A model generated the notes under the pieces. That model had not been told where the DNA came from and did no database searches. It saw nothing but the letters and a program-made list of their open reading frames with translations. Source: Adiantum capillus-veneris (taxonomy: Eukaryota > Streptophyta > Polypodiopsida > Polypodiales > Pteridaceae). From it: a stretch of DNA of 64,000 bases. Location: NCBI GenBank assembly GCA_014529385.2, contig CM043949.1:110697977-110761976 (forward strand). Direction: 5' to 3'. Position numbers and translations under genes: made by a program. Within the stretch, counting starts at the first letter, position 1. Each line of letters opens with the position of its first letter. Positions 30,347-41,326 of this stretch are shown one piece after another.

Positions 30347-33215
30347 TCATTTTTGCTCGAGGCTCACTGCTCTTGGGTTGCTCCATGGATGCACTCGTAG
30401 TAGCCCATCCTTGTCTTCTTGGATCACTTGGAATGCTCTTGTAAAAACATCCCTCAAATAGATCTGCACAAAATTTGCCTCATTGTTAAGGTTATTGGAC
30501 TTGATGCCACTATAGATTTTGACCATCCGTTCAAATATGTAGCACCAAAAGAAATCATGTAGGCCATGCCGCAAGACATCATCTAACAGCTCACCATCTC
30601 TTGTAAGTAGGGAAAATTTCTCATTAGACATGAACGAATATGAAAATTAATTGGAAACGTATGAATAGACCACACTAGCATATTGGGTCCATATATGCAC
30701 CAAAAATATGCTCAAGTGGTGAGGAGGTTGCACCTGCCATGTCATCTTTTTGTACTTGCCATGATTGTAAGAGATTAATCACAACTTCAATACTATGAAG
30801 AGACCATCCATGATCTCTACTATAGTTGTAAAAGTAGTGTGCTATGTCTATTAACAAAACACCCAATATCTCCATGTCAAAAGGGATGTTTCCTACGGTT
30901 CTGAGAACATAGGGCAAGCACCATTGTATGAACTTTTGATTTTTTTCTACCTGGAAGCTATCATGATATATGCTAGGATAGTTTGTCCATCGACCAAATC
31001 AAATTGATGTAGACACCAACTTAGAAACATTTGTCACAGTATCATCAATTTCCTTCTTGAGGCTTGATGAAGCATTCTCCATCAAGTGGGAGATATACTT
31101 TTTGAAGAAATTTAGTGATAATGTGTGCATGCCATCATACACTAGGTCAATAGGGAGATCAAATCCATAGAGATCATACAACCTCCAAAGGATTGATTGT
31201 CCTAAAAGGCTAGCTATTTTCCAAACTGCTTCTTTCTCTACATTAGTAGAGCAACGTTTGGCTTCATTTAATGCCACAAGCATATCTTGAGTTCTTCTCT
31301 TGATGGGCTTGTATCGAGATTGTTCCCGATTTTCATCATAGACATATCGTCTTTCTCTTCTTCCCTCATTCCATGTTAGGGTGGCTTGGGCCTTGTCTCT
31401 CCTACAAAACTCTTGGCCACCATTCTTGAACATCTCAATTTTACATTGGGCAGGATGATCTCCAATGACCATAATCACCATGGCACGTAGTTTGCAATCC
31501 TTCGTCATCTGTGTTGCTTCACCAAATATCTTGTCAACAAGATAGTCATAGGTCACATCTATACCTTCCAAAAAGAGGGATTCTAGCTCATCTATTAAAG
31601 GCTTCAAAAATGTCCCAAACACATCTCTACATGTCTTGATTATTTTCTTACAACTAGATGGGATAAACATTACTTGTAATACACCAATAGAGCAGTACTT
31701 TCCATTATTCAAGACCATGATTATTACAATTGCACAACACTTTTGAGTGGTTCGAGAAGTTTGAAAACCATCCCAATGAAGCAACAAGGCAATATTGCGA
31801 GGGTTGCCCTATTTACAAGTATATATACAACAATTTAAATGAAAAATATTCGTTTGTAAGAGCACACCTAACAAAGTACCCTCTCTGAAGTTGTGACTTC
31901 TCTACATTCAGAGCATAGAAATTGATACTTGCTAGTTTCCTCATTCCAAGCATCTTCTAGCATAGGGTGGCGCTTGCATTTTGGAAATGTTGTGTATACT
32001 TTCTTGCAAGAAGGTGTACTGCAAACTACTGGCAATTCATACCATGCTTTTGGGTCCCAGAAGTCTTTAACCTCTTGGAACTTGACACCATCCCAGAAAT
32101 CCACAATACTTCTCCCACTTGTCATTGCATCAGAGTCAAGCCATTTTTCCTTGTTACACAAGATTCTTAATAGTTCATGGCAAAAGTTTTCGCTTTGAAC
32201 ACGTAGGCATATCTATGGTCCAATAGTAATGTAGTCGAATGAAAGCATCATTCTTCTAGGAGTGTTACACACCTTGCATTTCTCACAACATGCTGCACAA
32301 TCTCTCTTAAGTTTTCTGAAAGAGTGACCATTTGAACATGTACATTTTGGCATTTCCCCAAGATAGTTGTCCTCATGACTTGGAAATAAAACCTCCAGTG
32401 CATGACTTGAAGTAGAAGTACCTGTACAGATACGATGTCATTGGCTTGAGCATAGCCTGCATTTGGTCCCAACAAGCAGGCACTTGAATGCCATTAAGAT
32501 CACCATCCAATGTTGGGGATAGTTGCAACAATAACTTTGCCAAATTGCTTTTTAGGCAATTGTTGCTTACTCTGAAGCCTCTGAAGCCACCAAACAAAAG
32601 ACGCAACGTTTTGTCTTGAACGCCAATAGGTAGTATTTTGTTCTCGTCCCATAAAGCTTGAAGCTTTAAGATTCTTTCAACCAACTCAGAAACTAAATTG
32701 AAATGGATTCTTGTTTCATCATTCTCAGGGCCATTAGAGTCAACATGAACATTCATGTCAGTCTCACAATCCTCTGTAGTGTGGTCATACAAATTGTCAC
32801 TATCATCCATGGCAATATCAAAAACTTGGATATTTTGTGTCATCTGTTCTAGGTTCCCTTGCATATTTGAAGGAAAAGGGTCTACTTGCACGGTGTTTTG
32901 CAATTCAAATCCACTCTTCAATACATCAAATTTATGCATGATTGCTTGATGTCTATAAAAGGTTGATAGATGAACATGTCGCCCACCTTGACAGTACACT
33001 TTGCAAGTACAAAAAGCAGTTTTATTTGTCGCATTTTGGGTACCACCCATCGAGGGTACATTTGCTTCTATGCCTCCTTGCAAGGGAGTAGTATCTCCCT
33101 CATGGCTCTGTATGTGTGTGGGTTGGGTTTTACCAACCGATGGATGAACTTTTCTTAAAGAGTACTGAACTTGATGATTGTAAAATGTTCTCCTTGTTAC
33201 AAACTCCCATCCCAC
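30347..33215 (-). pseudogene. tnp2-type (CACTA-like) transposase, decayed
   Basis: Minus-strand order: 33215-32370 (MGWEFVTRRTFYNHQ; CTCKVYCQGG...HLSTFYRHQ; ACWDQMQAMLKPM), then a shift into another frame (HALEVLFPSHEDNYLGEMPKC; cysteine cluster CTCSNGHSF...CAACCEKCKVCN) with an in-frame TAG near 32220, then DFWDGVKFQEVKDFWD. An intron lies near 31865-31807. The next exon reads LLLHWDGFQTSRT, FLKPLIDELESLFLEG, ILWRLYDLYGFDLPIDLVYDGMH, followed after stops by SPLEHIFG and FWCYIFERMVKIYSGIKSNN. This matches the tnp2 transposase order. The CACTA termini and the second (tnpA-like) gene are not seen here, though the decayed gene at 15.4-18.1 kb could be such a part of another copy. Confidence 0.7.
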
Positions 33216-33679
33216 ACTTGAGTGCTTGCATTTTTAATTGCATTGACACTTATGGGTCTCCATACTACCTATTGTTGTGGATATCCTTGCCTAAAAGCAT
33301 AGGGTTGAATAATTAGATCAAACATGAAATTCAAAACTCCCTTGCATTACTACTTACAAGCTACTCAAATTGGGATCGAATAGTTGATGCACTATTGGTT
33401 TGAAATATTTTCTTAATTGAAAATGTTTAAATTACTCAATGGTTTACATGAAAAGATTCTTCCAATCCAAGACACAAAGAGAGACTAACCCATTTCATCA
33501 AAAACCAAATTCTATATCCATGACAAAGGTTAGCACATCTATGCAATGAAAGATACACAAATATGAAAAAATGCACAAAATATTTTAACTTCCCAAAAAT
33601 TTGCTGATTTCATAGAAACATTCTTCTATTCCCAATTTCAGGAGATAATGGGGGAAGATCATAAATTATTATCTTTCTC

Positions 33680-34016
33680 CTAGGTAGCATAGTCATCAAA
33701 TAGCTCTTCAGCCTCAGGCCCAATACATAGGTGGGTACAATGTTGCAACCACAAGAAGAAATCTTGTAGAAACTAACGAGACCAGTGCCTCTTTAATTAA
33801 ATTGATTCCTAGGTTAAAGTACCAGTCCTTTGGATTGTCCAAAATAATGGTGACTCCTATGGTTGGGGGTTTTGTGTGTCCAAATAAAAAGTACCGTCTC
33901 TCTGGCCATGGATCATACTCCACACCATTGTGCCCCAAATTGGCCACAATATTTTGCACCAGCTCCGAGCGCACCTTATACGATGCTTTTTTTGTAACCA
34001 TTGTCCTAGCTACCAC
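33680..34016 (-). pseudogene. Unrecognised ORF with probable frameshift
   Basis: Reads MVARTMVTKKASYKVRSELV, EYDPWPERRYFLFGHTKPP, TIGVTIILDNPKDWYFNLG. One frame stops at 33714. A one-base shift near 33775 continues as FLQDFFLWLQHC...GPEAEELFDDYAT and ends at 33680. I recognise no domain. It lies upstream (minus sense) of the tnp2 pseudogene, about 460 bp away, and could be a 5' exon of it or an unrelated fragment. Confidence 0.35.
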
Positions 34017-34023
34017 AAAACAA

Positions 34024-34096
34024 AAAGCATAAAATCAAAATACCTTTCTCTCTCTCTCTCTCTCTCTAATGTGTATGTTTCTCCCCCCCCTCAAAA

Positions 34097-34173
<77 letters not shown>

Positions 34174-34312
34174 CTCCCCCACATTTGAGTGCCATATATA
34201 ATTAAAACAATGAGCCAAATGAGTGGCAGAGTTCGGATGGATGACTCCAAATGAGTGCATGTATTAAAAAAATTTGAGTGTCATATATAATCAATTTGAG
34301 TATCAAAATATC

Positions 34313-34347
<35 letters not shown>

Positions 34348-34602
34348 CCCTTCTCCTCCCTCTCCTCTTAAAAAAAATTGAGTGTCATATATAATCAATT
34401 TGAGTATCAAAATATCCCCCTCCCCCCCCCCCCCCCCCCCCCCCCTCCTCTATTAAAGAAGTTTGAGTGCCATTTATAATCGAATAAACACTCAAATAGG
34501 GATGTATCTTTGAGCGTCTTATATATTTAAAATAATTTCAACAATGAGCCAAATGAGTGGTGGAGTTTGGATGGATGGCTCCAAATAAGTGTAAACAACC
34601 CA

Positions 34603-34636
<34 letters not shown>

Positions 34637-34660
34637 AAAAAAACACACACACACACACAC
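34024..34660. repeat. Poly(C)-bearing satellite-like repeats with CT/GT tracts
   Basis: Three C homopolymers: 34314-34344 (31), 34422-34445 (24) and 34605-34634 (30). Two follow the same unit (GAGTGTCATATATAATCAAT...CAAAATATC). A second unit (CAATGAGCCAAATGAGTGG...CTCCAAAT) occurs at about 34209-34252 and 34541-34586. (CT)n at 34048-34066 and 34102-34143 and (GT)n at 34146-34172 are also present. No gene. Confidence 0.9.
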
Positions 34661-34884
34661 AAAAATTTTGCATAGCTTAGTCTTTTTCACAATAGGGATA
34701 TATCTTTGAGTGTAGTATATAATTAAATCAATTTGAGCAATACCCTCGTATCTATTTTCGTTGGATTGTTCGAGGTTTTCCAATCTTTATTCCTTTCTGA
34801 CAATTGAGATCTGTTTTTGAGTGCTTAGAATGTAACTAAAAAAGGCAATTAATGTCTAAAAGTAATTGGACAAACGGATGTATC

Positions 34885-35535
34885 GATAAACAAACAGTCT
34901 TCTTACCAAAAGCTAAGAACCTTTTCATAAACAAAAAAATTGTAGATGTATTGATAAACAAACAGTCTTCTTATTAAAAAGCTACGAATCTTGTATTGAT
35001 AAACAAACAGTCTTCTTATCAAAAGCTACAAATTTCTTATCTTTGGAAAAATTTAATCTCAAAACCTCTCGGAAGTTTTTGGAAAATATGAAGGGCATTC
35101 AGAATATATGACAAAATATTGGGGGCCTTTAGGAAACTTTTTAAATATGAAGGGTATTTTGGGAATTTCCACAAATTAGAAGAGTTAAAAGAGTAAAGTT
35201 TAAAAAATTCACAAAGATTCTGCTAATTACCTGGCGATAGATCGAGCAGAGAAAATCTCTACAGCACGTGATCTGACAAGAATCGTGCATGTGAGGTAAG
35301 CCGCTACAGTCAACACACACACACTCTCTCTCTCTCTTCCAGTCGCTCGAGCGTGGCGGGAACAACATTTCTTGGCAATGTTTAATTTGTCCCAAAGATG
35401 TCTAAAAATAATGAAACAATTATCTCCTAAGCCTACATAACCAACTTAAACTCTAGTTCTAACATCTTGTATTGATAGACAATAGTCTTCTTATCAAAAG
35501 CTACAAAAACTTTTAATCTTTGGAAACATTTAATC
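34885..35535. repeat. Diverged short repeats (CAAACAGTCTTCTTA)
   Basis: TTGATAAACAAACAGTCTTC followed by TTAxxAAAAGCTAC occurs near 34887, 34950 and 34997, with a further copy near 35470 followed by the same TTTAATCT context. Otherwise non-coding, with ATTTTGGGAATTTCCACAAA also repeated (35156 and 35633). Confidence 0.7.
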
Positions 35536-35739
35536 TCATAACTAGGGGTATTTTGGAAATTTTGAAGGGCATTTTGAGAATTTATGACAAAATTTTGGGG
35601 TTATTTGATTTTGTTTTTAAATTTCAGGAGTATTTTGGGAATTTCCACAAATTAGAAAATATTTTGCTTTTTTCCTTACTTTTAATTCCTCTACAAGTTG
35701 AAAAAATGAAATGGGCTATGCGCATAACCAAACATTTGC

Positions 35740-36785
35740 TAAGATTATTAGTGTATGGAACCTAGAATTGTACACGATGCCATACTCAGAGGCTTCAAAA
35801 GTGCTAAATTGCAAAAAGGCAGCTGCCAAATCCCAAAGCTTACCACTCCATAGGGTCCCCTGACTTGAAGCCATGTACAATCGATCGTGGACAAACTCCA
35901 AGTATCGGGTAGGCCCTCACACATGGCACGGTTGAACATCACTGCTAGAAGCTCTGCAAGAAAATCTCTGGCATGTATAAAATGCTCTTCTACCAGGCCA
36001 TGGTGATCATATACTCACCTAGTCTTCATCTTGTCAATGGCTTTCTTTACCATCTCGACGGTAAAGAAAGCACATATGTGTGGGCATGACTCTAGAGAAT
36101 TTGGAAGAGGTGGTTGCCCCGAGAATGTGTAGAGAGATGATTCATACTGACCCCCTACCTTCGTAGAAGTGATGACCGGTGGGGGGGAGTGCTCATGGAA
36201 GAGTTGCCATGCCTCGCCTAAATCCTGGCTAAAAAACAACTAACATAAATCCTGCTCTAGGCGAGCTAGAAATGCCCTCTTCTTCCGTCATACCAAATGC
36301 CGAGAAGCAATCTGTGAGTGCCTATGAGTAATGACTCCTAGAAGTACCTCCCTTTGAAGACAGGCTCATGTCTCTTTGCACTCCTCATCATACCAGCTAT
36401 TTTGGGGTGTGCTCCCAAAACATTGTCCTGCCTAGGCTCAGTGTGTGGGTATGTGTCTATGTTTTTGCTAATATATAAGTGAGATCCGTGGGTAAAGGTC
36501 TCCTCGGATCATCTGTGCATAAGCATTTGTAGATACCATCTATGTAGACAAAATCAGTCTTTGAAGTAAAAGTGTATCGAGCATGTGTAGGTGTCTGTGC
36601 CAGTTGAGCTGTGCTAAATTGGAATGAGACGATAAAGGTGAGGAAACTGCGATCTACTGCTACCCCAACAGGCATGGCCCGACTATAAAGTCTTGAATAG
36701 AGGATATGAAACTGGGCTTCCAAAACATAATCCACTGTGCTGGCCCCATGTCTATGAGGAAAAAAGTGAACTCACTGGATGTTGG
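35740..36785 (-). pseudogene. LINE fragment (endonuclease end and reverse transcriptase start)
   Basis: Minus strand: PSFISSIQDFIVGPCLLG, then in the next frame GVAVDRSFLTFIVSFQFS and DFVYIDGIYKCL at 36785-36457 resemble the end of a non-LTR endonuclease ORF2. Further on, FFTVEMVKKAIDKMKTR then HFIHARDFLAELLAVMFNRAM and DTWSLSTI (36120-35850) resemble the start of the LINE reverse transcriptase (xxVxxAIxxMKxGKAxDxxGL). At least three frame changes. A (GA)n tract truncates it at its 5' side, and no poly(A) tail is seen at the other. Confidence 0.65.
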
Positions 36786-36789
36786 AAAT

Positions 36790-36790
<1 letters not shown>

Positions 36791-36850
<60 letters not shown>
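36791..36850. repeat. (GA)n microsatellite
   Basis: About 30 GA units directly at the broken 5' side of the LINE fragment. Confidence 0.95.
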
Positions 36851-36930
36851 GATGTAACATTTAACTCATAGAAATTTCATAAGAACACACATTGTTCTAT
36901 ATAGAAAATGAATTTTTTTATATCCATCGA

Positions 36931-37117
36931 TTACTTGCACTAAATTACTAGATACAAAATATGCAGCAACTATTACTATATTGTAGGAAATGTTACAACC
37001 CTATGACTTACTATATAGTAATCACTTACACTAAATTAATAGAGAGAAAATGTGTAGCAACTATTACTATGTAGGAAATGTTGCACCCCATGCCTTTATA
37101 TATACTATACAGTAATC
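36931..37117. repeat. Tandem duplication, unit about 93 bp
   Basis: Two units each with ACTAAATTAxTAGA, GCAGCAACTATTACTAT / GTAGCAACTATTACTAT, GTAGGAAATGTT and a final AGTAATCAC. About 80% alike. Confidence 0.8.
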
Positions 37118-37295
37118 ACAAAGCAACTCCATTTTGCTAGATCCATCTAGCAAGAACATTACATTACCATATAGCGATCTTGTAGGAAGCATAATTTGAC
37201 TAGTTTTATCTAGCAAATACATAGCAAGGCCTCACTTTTGCTAGTTGCATCTGCTATATTTGCTATAGATTTGCTAGTTCAATCTAGCAAAACAG
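37118..37295. repeat. TTTGCTAG/CTAGCAAA-rich stretch
   Basis: The motifs TTTGCTAG and CTAGCAAA alternate five or more times (37132-37290), as in the MITE at 14594-14850. Likely a related foldback element or two nested pieces. Confidence 0.5.
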
Positions 37296-37299
37296 TAAA

Positions 37300-37980
37300 A
37301 TGGGACGATATTTCCTTGTGGCTGCTTCTCTCAAAAGGAGCCTCATTTGCTTCCAAGATGAGGTCTATAGGATATCGTTGGAGATGGGACTGCCCCTGCG
37401 GGTGGACATCCTAGATTTCGCATTCACAAAGCTTGAAGGTGATTACAAATGCAAAATCCGATCGCTTTTGATAAAGATGTTGAACAAGAATTTGATTAGC
37501 CATTAGTATAATGAGCAGCACGGCATAGAAATGGTGTGCGAGCGTTTGAAAGGGGCAGGAAACATGTGGAAGCAGTTTGCAGTAGCAAATCTGTCGGGCT
37601 TGTGGGTGGAGGAGAGGAGGATAGAGTCATAGGAGCTGTGGTGTTGTTTTGGGCATTGCAGGGGAAGATGTACGGCGCAGGAAAGGATGCGGAATCGGCT
37701 CTCAACAGCATGGAGAGGTTGGTGAGGGCGTGAGAGGACGGAATGAGTAAGACAAAGCTGGAAGTGGATAAGCAGTACCCATTTCTCATCATAGATCCTG
37801 AAACGGACAGCACTGTGGTGGATACACTGGTAGAGCTGCTCCTAGAGCCGATATGGCCTTGGAGCCCTACTACCGCCTACTGCTGCCACCAGGCAGTCTG
37901 CCTAGTCTGAACGAAATACAAAACCCCCAAAATCAGCACCCCGACATCGCGTGCTGTTTTGAGGAACTTTTAAATCATTG
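37300..37980 (+). pseudogene. Unrecognised gene fragment, frameshifted
   Basis: Open segments in different frames follow each other: 37300-37503 (MGRYFLVAASLKRSLICFQD), 37536-37730 (KSVGLVGGGEEDRVIGAVVL, then MYGAGKDAESALNSMERLVR), 37741-37850 (KTKLEVDKQYPFLIIDPETD, then VVDTLVELLLE), and 37852-37980 (MALEPYYRLLLPPGSLPSLN...CFEELLNHWF). Codon use and composition look protein-derived and GC-richer than the surroundings. I recognise no domain. A (GA)n tract follows at once. Confidence 0.4.
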
Positions 37981-37990
37981 GTTTATGTAA

Positions 37991-37992
<2 letters not shown>

Positions 37993-38082
<90 letters not shown>
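37993..38082. repeat. (GA)n microsatellite
   Basis: About 45 GA units. Confidence 0.95.
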
Positions 38083-38085
<3 letters not shown>

Positions 38086-38146
38086 TCTCCATTGGCCTGG
38101 GCCTTTCCTAGCGCTTGGGGATCTTGTTGCAGCAATGGCATAGCCT

Positions 38147-38540
38147 CCTCACTATCTCACACGGGCATGGACTACAGGGGATTAATGGCCCACGTCCATT
38201 TCAAGGATCGGATGCAATTCGAGCTGTCCGATGCGCTTTGTGTAAATTTGAGGAAACAGGTAAACTTGGATGCAGCAAAACTTGTAAATTCGGACCGCCC
38301 CCTTTGCAAGCCAACCACCTTAACCACATCGCCTGCGCGTGCTTGTTGAAAGCATAGGGAGAAGGGTTTCTTCTATGATGATCCCGCCGTTGTGTAAATT
38401 TGGGTCAGTTTAGTTAAATTCGGGAAAATTGGTAAATTCAAGGCGCACTGCAAGATCAACGACCCACAATGCCCACGCTCCGAGAATTTGGCATGGGACA
38501 TTGATCCCCTCCTACCCATGCCCGTGTGAGATAGTGCTGA
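38147..38540. repeat. Inverted repeat, arms about 50 bp
   Basis: CACTATCTCACACGGGCATG at 38150-38169 is present in inverse orientation at 38518-38537, with weaker pairing to either side (AGGGGAT-AATG inside, GCATAGCC / GCTACGCC outside). Spacer about 300 bp. Possibly a foldback element. Confidence 0.6.
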
Positions 38541-38980
38541 GGCTGGCGTAGCCTCTAGTGTCCAAAGTTGCCTTTATTTGGGGAGTGGGTAGCATTGCCT
38601 ATGCGACTATCTTGGCAACCTAATTAATTTGCGAGCTGTTGACAAGAAAAACCAAGCCATCTTCCAAATGAGGGTTTTCAATTTAGGACGTCACTGGTTA
38701 CTTGCAATGCAAAAACCTGTGGTTTTTTAGCATGGTCAATTGAAAGCCTGCAATTCCTAGATTAGGATATTGTTAAGGTAATACTTTGATCAAGAAATTA
38801 TATGTAATGTTCATTATTGGCATGGAACTGTGGATCTTCGTAAAGTGGATTTTATGGCGAAATCAAAGTATTTGACATGGTTTTCTTGTGGAGTCGCTTA
38901 GCCTTTGCATTTGTGTAGACGCTCCAAATCAATTGTGGACTCATTATTGTTGGTAAAAGATGTGTTCACTCCTTGTTAAG

Positions 38981-38981
<1 letters not shown>
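38541..38981. other. Non-coding, nothing recognised
   Basis: No ORF of note, no repeat structure seen. Confidence 0.5.

Positions 38982-39068
<87 letters not shown>
38982..39068. repeat. Compound (CA)n(GA)n microsatellite
   Basis: About 28 CA units followed by about 15 GA units. Further (GA)n tracts lie at 39266-39300 and 39438-39473, the latter two within a locally repeated GAGAGATGGAAGCT context. Confidence 0.95.
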
Positions 39069-39072
<4 letters not shown>

Positions 39073-39259
39073 CAATACATTGTACCATTGCATGCATCTC
39101 ACCCAAGCAAAGCCATGGTGAGGTAATACGAAACCTCAATTAGCTATTGAAAATGGAGGGAGATGGAGCTACTTGGAAGGATCACGAATGAGGTGGTCGT
39201 AGTGAAGGACTGAGAAGGGGATACCCTCCATTCTAGGATTAGAGGGAGTAGGACCCAAT

Positions 39260-39305
<46 letters not shown>

Positions 39306-39436
39306 AGCTGGCTGTTGGAAACACAAGGAGAGAGAGATGGATGCTAGGAGCTGCTAGACCTAATGAAATCGTGTTGAGAGAAAGAGAGAGATGGAAGCTA
39401 TCTCCTCTTGAAAATGTAGGGAGATAGGTCTTCGTG

Positions 39437-39475
<39 letters not shown>

Positions 39476-39479
39476 GCTT

Positions 39480-40388
39480 GCACACCTTTGCTTGATCGTA
39501 TCTCCTATCGGGCATCCTCAAAAGATTCTGACTAATCGGCATTTTCTAAAATGTGTACTCCATACTTGATTATAGTGTATCAAATAAGGTAGGTCCACTT
39601 TACCACACAAGTAGGCAATGAAAGAAATGGCATGAGACTATGGCATTTTGAGCTCTATTTAAGAAGCATTGATGTATCCCACTCACACTCAAATATTTTG
39701 CTCATAGTCATGATTTAATATCCATCATTATCAAGAGGTACACAAGTCTACAACAAAGGATGGTTTTTTTGCATCTTTTAAGGAAGCATATTCACCACCT
39801 ATTAGCTCTACCTCTATATCTATATTGGCATCTATAACACATAGTTCACATCTGTGCATTGAGTGTCTACTACATGCTCTTCAACAATATATATCCTCAA
39901 AGTAGCCCACAATAGTACCGCTTTTTGGGTGGATTCATAGGAGAGAATTGTCACCTCATGTGTAGATAGCCTCTTCCAAGCACATCAATGTTGTGCCTTA
40001 TGGTCCTCTATATTATCAATATTCATTTATATTCCTTTTTTATGCTGCTATGCATTTTTGGTGTGGAATTTTATGTTTCTCTTTTTACATTTAATTTATT
40101 TCATAATCGCTTGGTTTTTTTTTGCTCGAAAAGCCTTGCTCGGTGTTTGGTAAAGCTCGCATTTCATTAAGAACAAATTCCTAATGAGCATAGAGAGAGT
40201 ACTTAATTTGAGAAAGCAACATAGCAATTTACACCTAGCTAGTTTAGCATAGACAATACTTGAAAGAGAGAGAAATAGAACAATTGACAATAGTTGAGGA
40301 CCGGATTTACATGGAGCCCGGTCCCCCCTCCAAAAAGGCTTTGTATTATAGCTTCTCCCATCGAAGGAAACTTTTGTACAATACAATC
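39480..40388. other. Non-coding, nothing recognised
   Basis: AT-rich; no coding pattern or structured repeat seen. Ends at the copia 3 LTR. Confidence 0.5.
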
Positions 40389-40528
40389 TGTTGGAGCTAT
40401 ATATGGCTCACTCTACTCAACTTGGTCTCACCTATATATTTGTATCTTGTCCTCAATACGAATCAGTCTTTGGGAGCGTACATGGTGTGTCTCTTGTCTC
40501 GTCTCTCTCTTCTCTCTACATCTCAACA
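40389..40528 (+). repeat. 5' LTR of copia 3 (140 bp)
   Basis: Begins TGTTGGAGCTATATATGG and ends CATCTCAACA; the TGTTG...CAACA ends are inverted repeats. The single copy means the start is inferred from the ends and the primer site. Confidence 0.65.
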
Positions 40529-40542
40529 TGGTATCAGAGTGG
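40529..40542 (+). promoter_or_regulatory. Primer-binding site, initiator tRNA-Met (copia 3)
   Basis: TGGTATCAGAGTGG directly after the LTR. Confidence 0.85.
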
Positions 40543-41326
40543 TAACGATCATGCGATGATTCAATTCATGGTGACAAAACAGAGTATGTGTATGCGATTC
40601 GCATGTAAGTTTCAGAATTGCTACAAATCTTAATTTTTTTAAGGATTGATTCTTGTTAATTGTGGTTGTTTTGTGTTAAGAAGAATATGATTAGTGTTTT
40701 TGTGGCATTTATTGCTAATCTATATAATGAATCTTTGATTACATTTTCTTGTTGATTTGTCTTTTGACACCCTAAACTTCGTCTCAATTTTTGGGTGTCT
40801 TTTGCTCAAAATTTGGAGAAATGGAAAAAGTGCAATGGAACGCAATACAATGGCACTTTATATCAAAACTTGTTCGTCTCCTCAAGCTCTTCAATTTGAG
40901 TTCTAGGTTTGTATCAATGGGATTTTGCAGCAGAAAGTTATGCTATTTTTACTACAATCGAGCTTGTTGCCTCAGGTTTCTTCCTCGTGCGTCTTCGTGA
41001 AGCATTCACAATCATTTTTCTAATTTTAGCGTCAATATTTTTGAGCAAATTTAGCTTTTGCTATTCATATTGTGGCCTTCAATCTTGAGTCTCATGTTGT
41101 GTCTCACGTCACTCTATTTTGAGGACTCTTTTATTATTAACATCTCCTTTTCCCTGCTTTTTTGGGTGACATCACTCACATATTTTGATGTTTACTGAGC
41201 ATCCTTCTTGCGTTTATCATTGTCAGAACACAACCGTCATATTTCTTTCATCCTCACTTGCAGCCTTCACCATATATGGTGTGCAGATTCTGATATCTTA
41301 TCTTATACGTCTTCTTACAACCACAT

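Noticed and set aside
34035-34260. Arg-Glu and Leu-Ser repeat ORFs here and at 36660, 37978, 39144-39542, 54360 and 63095
   Set aside because: Translations of (GA)n/(CT)n tracts.
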